Both the position numbers and the translations under genes were made by a program. A model generated the notes under the pieces. The model had not been told where the DNA came from, did not search any database, and saw nothing but the letters and a program-made list of their open reading frames with translations. This document shows, piece after piece, positions 55,942 to 64,000 of a stretch of DNA of 64,000 nucleotides. Source of the DNA: Stenotrophomonas koreensis (GTDB lineage: Bacteria; Pseudomonadota; Gammaproteobacteria; Xanthomonadales; Xanthomonadaceae); contig NZ_LDJH01000006.1 of the NCBI RefSeq assembly GCF_001431525.1, positions 248,001 to 312,000 of the forward strand. The letters are read 5' to 3'. How positions within the stretch are numbered: position 1 is the stretch's first letter; every line of letters begins with the position of its first letter.

Positions 55942-55973
55942 TTCGGGGGCGGTTGCTGCTGTGGATTGCCTGG

Positions 55974-56002
55974 AAGGCCCGCCGCGTGCGGGCCTTTCCT
56001 TT
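55974..56002 (+). terminator. Rho-independent terminator after pit
   Basis: AAGGCCCGC (55974-55982) pairs with GCGGGCCTT (55988-55996), followed by T-rich TCCTTT. Confidence 0.75.
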
Positions 56003-56009
56003 GGTCAGG

Positions 56010-56040
56010 AAAAAAGCAAACCCGCCATGCGGCGGGTTTG
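56010..56040 (-). terminator. Rho-independent terminator after parE
   Basis: CAAACCCGCC (56017-56026) and GGCGGGTTTG (56031-56040) form a perfect 10-bp stem; the A-run before it (56010-56015) gives GCTTTTTT on the minus strand. It lies about 40 bases past the parE stop. Confidence 0.85.
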
Positions 56041-56082
56041 TTCATCCGGCTGGACAGCACGAAAGGGCTGGGCTTGGCCAGA

Positions 56083-57972
56083 TCAGACTTCCAGCGAGGC
56101 CAGGTCGCCCTTGGTTTCCAGCCAGCCCTTGCGGTCACTGGCGCGCTTCTTGGCCAGCAGCATGTCCATCAGGGCATGGGTCTGGTCCAGGTCATCGACG
56201 GTGAGCTGGACCAGGCGCCGGGTGTCGGGATGGATGGTGGACTCGCGCAGCTGCGAGGGGTTCATCTCGCCCAGGCCCTTGAAGCGGGTCACGCTGGGTT
56301 GGCCCTTGCTCTTTTCGCGGGCGATCTTCTCCAGTACCGCGCGCTTTTCGTCCTCGTCCAGGGCGTAGAACACCTGCTTGCCGAGGTCGATGCGGAACAG
56401 CGGCGGCATCGCCACGAACACATGCCCGGCGCGGACCAGGGCCGGGAAGTGCTTCAGGAACAACGCGCTGAGCAGGGTGGCGATATGCAGGCCATCGGAG
56501 TCGGCGTCGGCCAGGATCACCACCTTGCCGTAGCGCAGGCCGGAGATGTCCTCCTTGCCCGGGTCACAGCCGATGGCGATGGCCAGGTTGTGCACTTCCT
56601 CGCTGGCCAGCACCGAGGTCGAGGCGACCTCCCAGGTGTTCAGGATCTTGCCGCGCAGCGGCATGATCGCCTGGAAATCCTTGTCACGGGCCTGCTTGGC
56701 GCTGCCGCCGGCCGAGTCGCCCTCCACCAGGAACAGTTCGGTGCGCGACAGGTCCTGGCTGATGCAGTCGGCCAGCTTGCCCGGCAGTGCCGGCCCGGCG
56801 GTGACCTTCTTGCGCACCACCAGTTTTTCGGTCTTCAGGCGGGCGCTGGCGCGTTCGATCGCCAGCTGGGCAATGCGTTCGCCCATTTCCACGTTCTGGT
56901 TCAGGGCCAGGGCGAAGGCGTCATGTACCGCACCCTCGACAAAGGCGGCGGCCTGGCGTGAGGACAGGCGCTCCTTGGTCTGGCCGGAGAACTGCGGGTC
57001 GGTCATCTTCATCGACAGCACGAAGGTGACCCGGTCCCAGACATCTTCCGGGGCCAGCTTGACCCCACGCGGCAGCAGGTTACGGAAGTCGCAGAACTCG
57101 CGCAGGGCCTCGGTCAGGCCGGTGCGCAGGCCATTGACGTGGGTGCCGTGCTGCGCGGTCGGGATCAGGTTGACATAGCTTTCCTGCACCAGCTCGCCTT
57201 CCGGTGCCCAGGCCAGGGCCCAGTCCACCACCTCGGTTTCCTTCTTCACGCTGCCGACAAACAGGTTGGGCGGCAGGATCTCGCGCTCGCCGATCTCGGC
57301 CTTGAGGTAATCGCGCAGGCCGTCCTGGTACAGCCAGCTGTCGGTCTCGCCGGTGGCCTCGTCGGTCAGGGTGACGGTCAGCCCCGGGCAGAGCACGGCC
57401 TTGGCACGCAGCAGGTGGCGCAGGGCACGCACATTGATCTTCGGGCTGTCGAAATACTTCGGGTCCGGCCAGAAGCGCAGCCGGGTGCCGGTGTTCTTCT
57501 TGCCGACGCTGCCGACCACTTCCAGCGGACTGGCGCGGTCGCCATCACGGAAGCTGATGCGGTGTTCTGCACCTTCCCGTTTGATGTGGATTTCCACCAG
57601 CGTGGACAGCGCATTGACCACCGATACGCCCACGCCATGCAGGCCGCCGGAGAAGGTGTAGTTGCGGTTGGAGAACTTGCCGCCGGCATGCAGCCGGGTC
57701 AGGATCAGCTCCACGCCGGGGATGCCTTCCTCCGGATGGATGTCCACCGGCATGCCGCGGCCGTCATCGGCCACTTCGCAGCTGCCATCCTTGAACAGGG
57801 TCACCGACACGGTTTTTGCGTGCCCGGCCAGGGCTTCGTCGACCGAGTTGTCGATCACCTCCTGGGCCAGATGGTTCGGGCGGGTGGTATCGGTGTACAT
57901 GCCGGGACGGCGCTTGACCGGGTCAAGACCGGAGAGGACTTCAATGTCAGCGGCGTTATAACGGGTGTTCAT
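56083..57972 (-). CDS. parE: DNA topoisomerase IV subunit B
   Basis: ATPase subunit of topoisomerase IV, which decatenates daughter chromosomes. The 629-residue protein (E. coli 630) has the GHKL ATPase domain with DNSVDEALAGHA, DDGRGMPVDIHPEEG and GGLHGVGVSVVNALS, the transducer domain (about 220-390) and the TOPRIM domain with VEGDSAGGSAKQARDKDFQA and ILADADSDGLHI. The length and TDTTRPNHLAQEVIDNS fit ParE rather than GyrB. ATG 57972 begins MNTRYNAADIEVL; an extended in-frame upstream start is unlikely. parC is not in the window. Confidence 0.96.
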   Translation of the reverse strand: MNTRYNAADIEVLSGLDPVKRRPGMYTDTTRPNHLAQEVIDNSVDEALAGHAKTVSVTLFKDGSCEVADDGRGMPVDIHPEEGIPGVELILTRLHAGGKFSNRNYTFSGGLHGVGVSVVNALSTLVEIHIKREGAEHRISFRDGDRASPLEVVGSVGKKNTGTRLRFWPDPKYFDSPKINVRALRHLLRAKAVLCPGLTVTLTDEATGETDSWLYQDGLRDYLKAEIGEREILPPNLFVGSVKKETEVVDWALAWAPEGELVQESYVNLIPTAQHGTHVNGLRTGLTEALREFCDFRNLLPRGVKLAPEDVWDRVTFVLSMKMTDPQFSGQTKERLSSRQAAAFVEGAVHDAFALALNQNVEMGERIAQLAIERASARLKTEKLVVRKKVTAGPALPGKLADCISQDLSRTELFLVEGDSAGGSAKQARDKDFQAIMPLRGKILNTWEVASTSVLASEEVHNLAIAIGCDPGKEDISGLRYGKVVILADADSDGLHIATLLSALFLKHFPALVRAGHVFVAMPPLFRIDLGKQVFYALDEDEKRAVLEKIAREKSKGQPSVTRFKGLGEMNPSQLRESTIHPDTRRLVQLTVDDLDQTHALMDMLLAKKRASDRKGWLETKGDLASLEV

Positions 57973-58041
57973 GGGCGGCGTAACAATAAGTTGACGGGCA
58001 AGTGTGGCGGTTAAGACGAAAATTTGCACCCGGCATGTTCA

Positions 58042-58070
58042 GTGTCAGTGCGCCGCGAAAGCGCTATCAT
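58042..58070 (+). promoter_or_regulatory. Promoter of the small exported protein gene
   Basis: -35 GTGTCA (58042-58047), 17-base spacer, -10 TATCAT (58065-58070). It lies in the divergent gap between parE and the small gene. Confidence 0.5.
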
Positions 58071-58140
58071 TGCCTCCCGGTTGGACAGTACTGCGCTTTT
58101 CGCCGTACCAGGCCGGCCTCCGATCAAAAGGAGTGATGCC

Positions 58141-58389
58141 ATGAAGCCCCGTACCCTGCTGACAATTGCCGCCCTTGTGGCTGCGGCTGTCGCCATCCCG
58201 GCGGCGCTGGCCAGCAATCCGCCGCCGCCGGCGGCGGACAAGTCCACGGCAGATTCTGCCGAAAAACCCACTGATGAAGCCAAGGCCCGTGCTGCCCGCC
58301 GTGCTGCTGCCGCTGCTGCGCACCGTGCGCGTGGCGAGCAGGCGCCGCCGCAGCGCGAGGAAGAAGAGGAAGCCAAGCGCAAGCCGTAA
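58141..58389 (+). CDS. Small exported Ala/Arg/Glu-rich protein
   Basis: An 82-residue protein of unknown function. Residues 1-21 form a clear signal peptide (MKPRTLLTIAALVAAAVAIP, cleavage likely after ALA at about 23). The mature part is low complexity: a PPPPAA segment, an alanine/arginine helix-like stretch (about 48-64) and a run of five glutamates before the basic end KRKP. An excellent ribosome binding site (AAAGGAG, 58128-58134), promoter and terminator make a single-gene unit, so it is very likely expressed. No family recognised. Confidence 0.75.
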   Translation: MKPRTLLTIAALVAAAVAIPAALASNPPPPAADKSTADSAEKPTDEAKARAARRAAAAAAHRARGEQAPPQREEEEEAKRKP

Positions 58390-60159
<1,770 letters not shown>

Positions 60160-60253
60160 GCGGTTACAGATCCACCGCGGCAGGCACTTGTCTGCCGCGG
60201 CAGCTGCCACCATCTAGCGCTGGTCACGGCGTCTACGCCAACGAGGAAACAAG

Positions 60254-61084
60254 ATGAAACTGTGTGGTTTTGAGGTTGGCCTGGACCAGCCGTTGTTCCT
60301 GATCGCCGGTCCGTGCGTGATCGAATCGATGCAGCTGCAGCTGGATACCGCCGGCAAGCTGAAGGAAATCACCGGCCGGCTGGGGATGAACTTCATCTTC
60401 AAGTCCAGCTTCGACAAGGCCAACCGCACCTCAGGCACCTCCTTCCGTGGCCCCGGCCTGGAAGAGGGGCTGAAGGTGCTGGCCGAGGTCAAGAAGCAGA
60501 TCGGCGTGCCGGTATTGACCGACGTGCACGAGTACACCCCGATGGACGAGGTTGCCTCGGTGGTGGATGTGCTGCAGACCCCGGCCTTCCTGGTGCGCCA
60601 GACCGACTTCATCAAGAAGGTCTGCGCCGCCGGCAAGCCGGTGAACATCAAGAAGGGTCAGTTCCTCTCGCCCTGGGACATGGCCCCGGTGGTGGAGAAG
60701 GCCAAATCCACCGGCAACGAGCAGATCATGGTCTGCGAGCGTGGTGCCAGCTTCGGCTACAACAACCTGGTCAGCGACATGCGCTCGCTGGCGGTGATGC
60801 GCGATACCGGTTGCCCGGTGGTGTTCGATGCCACCCATTCGGTGCAGCTGCCGGGCGGGCAGGGGTCCAGCTCCGGTGGCCAGCGCGAGTTCGTGCCGGT
60901 GCTGGCGCGCGCAGCGGTGGCAGTGGGTATTTCCGGCCTGTTTGCCGAAACCCATCCCGATCCCAGCCAGGCGCTGTCCGACGGCCCCAATGCCTGGCCG
61001 CTGGACCGCATGGAAGCCCTGCTGGAAACCCTGCTGGAGCTCGATGCGGTGACCAAGAAGCACGGTTTTTCGCGCTTTGCCTGA
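60254..61084 (+). CDS. kdsA: 3-deoxy-8-phosphooctulonate synthase
   Basis: Condenses phosphoenolpyruvate with arabinose-5-phosphate to Kdo-8-phosphate for lipopolysaccharide. The 276-residue TIM barrel shows [31 protein letters not shown], and [13 protein letters not shown]. The residue at the metal position is C21 (in AGPCVIES) rather than the asparagine of E. coli KdsA, indicating the metal-dependent class. ATG 60254 has GAGGAAAC just upstream. It partners functionally with kdsB at 36.2 kb. Confidence 0.95.
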   Translation: MKLCGFEVGLDQPLFLIAGPCVIESMQLQLDTAGKLKEITGRLGMNFIFKSSFDKANRTSGTSFRGPGLEEGLKVLAEVKKQIGVPVLTDVHEYTPMDEVASVVDVLQTPAFLVRQTDFIKKVCAAGKPVNIKKGQFLSPWDMAPVVEKAKSTGNEQIMVCERGASFGYNNLVSDMRSLAVMRDTGCPVVFDATHSVQLPGGQGSSSGGQREFVPVLARAAVAVGISGLFAETHPDPSQALSDGPNAWPLDRMEALLETLLELDAVTKKHGFSRFA

Positions 61085-61102
61085 GTGAACCGTTGTCAGT
61101 GG

Positions 61103-61121
61103 CGGCGCCCGGTGGGCGCCG
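61103..61121 (+). other. Hairpin between kdsA and eno
   Basis: CGGCGCCC (61103-61110), loop GGT, GGGCGCCG (61114-61121), then TTGCTTT. Possible weak terminator. Confidence 0.45.
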
Positions 61122-61157
61122 TTGCTTTACCTGCTGCATGCTGGTCCGGTGGCCGAT

Positions 61158-62530
<1,373 letters not shown>

Positions 62531-62538
62531 GTGCTGCG

Positions 62539-62868
62539 ATGAAAGACTGGCGATGGCTGCTGCTGGTATTGGCCCTGGTGACAGGGTTGCTGCAGCATCG
62601 CCTCTGGCTGGGCCCGGGCAATTCCGGGCAGGTCCAGGCGCTGCAGGCGCAGGTGGATGCGCAAAAGCGCGACAATGCGGGCCTGCAGCAGCGCAATGAT
62701 GCCCTGGCTGCCGAAGTGATGGACCTGAAGGACGGCGAAAGCGCCATTGAGGAACGGGCACGCAGCGAGCTGGGCATGATCAAGCCGGGCGAGAAGTTTT
62801 ATCGCGTGGTGGAATCGAGCGCGGCACCCAGCGCGCCGGCACCGTTGAGTGGCGGGGTGGGGCGATGA
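62539..62868 (+). CDS. ftsB: Cell division protein FtsB
   Basis: Divisome protein that bridges FtsL and FtsQ at the septum. The 109-residue protein has one N-terminal transmembrane helix ([20 protein letters not shown]), a periplasmic coiled coil (about 30-75, [19 protein letters not shown] and on) and the conserved [23 protein letters not shown] segment. The location between eno and ispD is typical. The stop overlaps ispD (ATGA). Confidence 0.93.
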   Translation: MKDWRWLLLVLALVTGLLQHRLWLGPGNSGQVQALQAQVDAQKRDNAGLQQRNDALAAEVMDLKDGESAIEERARSELGMIKPGEKFYRVVESSAAPSAPAPLSGGVGR

Positions 62869-63560
62869 GCAGTGCGGTCTGGGCGGTTGTCCCCGCTGCC
62901 GGGCGCGGCACGCGTTTTGGCGGGCCCACTCCGAAACAATACCTGCAGGCCGGTGGTCAGCTGGTTCTTGCCCATACCCTGGCCGCGCTGCTGGGCAATC
63001 CGGCCGTGGCCGGGGTCGTGGTGGCCATCGCCGAGGACGATGCTGACTGGCCGGGCTGGGCGGCCCTGGGCGACAAGCCGGTGATCAGTTGCATCGGCGG
63101 CGCGAACCGCGCGCAATCGGTGCTGGCCGGCTTGCTGGCGCTGCCGGAAAGCGTGCGCGCCGATGATTTCGTGCTGGTCCACGATGCCGCCCGGCCGAAC
63201 CTGCGCCAGTCCGATCTGAGCCGGCTGCTGGAAGTGGGGCGGGCCGATCCGGTCGGCGCCATCCTGGCCGCGCCGGTGCGCGATACCCTCAAGCGTGCCG
63301 GCGATGATGGCGCCATTGATGCCAGTGAGCCGCGGGAGCGTTTATGGCGCGCCTTTACGCCGCAGATGTTCCGCCGCCACCAGCTGGTGCGCGCGCTGCA
63401 GCAGGCCAGTGCAGCCGGGGTGGAGGTTACCGATGAGGCGATGGCCATGGAGCGGCTGGGCCTGCGCCCGCTGCTGGTGGAGTGTGCCGAAGATAATTTC
63501 AAGATCACCACGCCGGCGGACCTGGCCCGATTTGAATTTGAACTCTCGCGTCGCGCCTGA
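62865..63560 (+). CDS. ispD: 2-C-methyl-D-erythritol 4-phosphate cytidylyltransferase
   Basis: Third enzyme of the non-mevalonate isoprenoid pathway, making CDP-methylerythritol. The 231-residue protein has the CTP-binding start [30 protein letters not shown], the VHDAARPNL motif and [14 protein letters not shown] near the end. ATG 62865 overlaps ftsB. ispF starts 39 bases downstream. Confidence 0.96.
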   Translation: MSSAVWAVVPAAGRGTRFGGPTPKQYLQAGGQLVLAHTLAALLGNPAVAGVVVAIAEDDADWPGWAALGDKPVISCIGGANRAQSVLAGLLALPESVRADDFVLVHDAARPNLRQSDLSRLLEVGRADPVGAILAAPVRDTLKRAGDDGAIDASEPRERLWRAFTPQMFRRHQLVRALQQASAAGVEVTDEAMAMERLGLRPLLVECAEDNFKITTPADLARFEFELSRRA

Positions 63561-63599
63561 AACCCGGGTCGCGTGCGGGTCACGCTCCAGGAGGCAGTG

Positions 63600-64000
63600 A
63601 TGAGCAATACCCCGTTTGTGCCGGTGCGTATCGGCACCGGTTTTGATGTGCATGCCTTTGGTCCCGGCGATCAGCTGATGATCGGTGGCGTGCCGGTGGC
63701 CCACAGTTGTGGCGTGCTGGCCCACAGCGATGGTGATGTGGTGCTGCACGCGCTGTGTGATGCGATGCTCGGCGCGCTGGCGCTGGGCGATATCGGACAG
63801 CATTTCCCGCCCACCGATGAGCGCTGGAAGGGTGCCGATTCGATGGCCTTCCTGACCCATTGCAACCAGCTGCTGGCTGCGCGCGGCTGGCGCGTCGGCA
63901 ATGCCGACATCACCGTGATCTGCGAGCGGCCCAAGGTGGGCCCGCATGCCCTGGCAATGCGCGAGCGTATCGCCCAGGGCCTGGGGATCGGGCTGGATTG
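63600..64000 (+). CDS. ispF: 2-C-methyl-D-erythritol 2,4-cyclodiphosphate synthase, 3' end cut
   Basis: Cyclises CDP-methylerythritol phosphate to the cyclodiphosphate in the isoprenoid pathway. The window contains the first 133 codons of an enzyme usually near 160 residues. Metal ligands are visible in [10 protein letters not shown], with [25 protein letters not shown] and [12 protein letters not shown] following. ATG 63600 has a consensus AGGAGG at 63589-63594. The frame is open at the window edge, so truncation is only from the cut. Confidence 0.95.
   Translation, partial: MSNTPFVPVRIGTGFDVHAFGPGDQLMIGGVPVAHSCGVLAHSDGDVVLHALCDAMLGALALGDIGQHFPPTDERWKGADSMAFLTHCNQLLAARGWRVGNADITVICERPKVGPHALAMRERIAQGLGIGLD

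Overview
The window is about 64 kb of dense, high-GC (mid-60s percent by eye) bacterial chromosome with almost only housekeeping genes. Gene content and order (accD-glmM, tpiA-secG-tRNA-Leu-nuoA-N, tRNA-fMet-rimP-nusA-infB-rbfA-truB-rpsO-pnp, comEC-exbBD-msbA-lpxK-kdsB, pyrG-kdsA-eno-ftsB-ispD-ispF) point to a gammaproteobacterium of the Xanthomonadaceae/Lysobacteraceae, closest in feel to Stenotrophomonas or a relative. The lipid A and Kdo genes show a Gram-negative outer membrane. I see no phage, insertion sequence, CRISPR array or genomic island.

Layout. 1-4.9 kb: end of an upstream gene (perhaps trpA), accD and glmM (overlapping), a 2-oxoglutarate/Fe(II) oxygenase, tpiA and secG. 4.9-20.0 kb: tRNA-Leu(GAG), then the 14-gene complex I operon nuoA-N in canonical order, with most junctions overlapping by 1-10 bases. 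20.2-29.8 kb: three initiator tRNA-Met genes with a terminator, then the translation/RNA operon rimP-nusA-infB-rbfA-truB-rpsO-pnp, which carries several internal hairpins, a strong rpsO promoter and a structured rpsO leader. 29.9-38.9 kb: comEC, exbB/exbD-like genes, msbA, lpxK, kdsB, a low-molecular-weight phosphatase and an NHL-repeat protein, mostly translationally coupled. 38.9-42.1 kb: uvrC, pgsA, four identical tRNA-Gly(GCC) genes and tRNA-Cys behind one very good promoter. 42.1-45.6 kb: a short CcoG-like polyferredoxin and a small membrane protein face hemN across a gap with two perfect FNR/ANR boxes; tRNA-Leu(UAA) follows.

45.6-46.35 kb is a gene-poor stretch with several inverted repeats. 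46.35-54 kb: an FMN glutamate-synthase-like membrane protein, a HI0933-family flavoprotein, a lipoprotein FKBP isomerase, a DUF6164 protein, trhO, a luciferase-like oxidoreductase, an ExoD-family protein and a CBS-domain transporter-like protein. 54-58 kb: a PhoU-like/Pit phosphate uptake pair and parE. 58-64 kb: a small exported protein, pyrG, kdsA, eno, ftsB, ispD and the start of ispF, cut by the window end.

The genes fit together as respiration (nuo), gene expression (nusA/infB/pnp/tRNAs), envelope biogenesis (glmM, msbA, lpxK, kdsA, kdsB, secG) and central metabolism (tpiA, eno, pyrG, accD, isoprenoids). No obviously new multi-gene system is visible. The points most worth a second look are the doubly coupled 28-codon ORF/hairpin between nuoD and nuoE, the nested-helix rpsO leader, the double FNR box between the short ccoG unit and hemN, the initiator tRNA trio with a U1/U72 mismatch and a compensatory change, and the structured gene-poor region at 45.6-46.35 kb.
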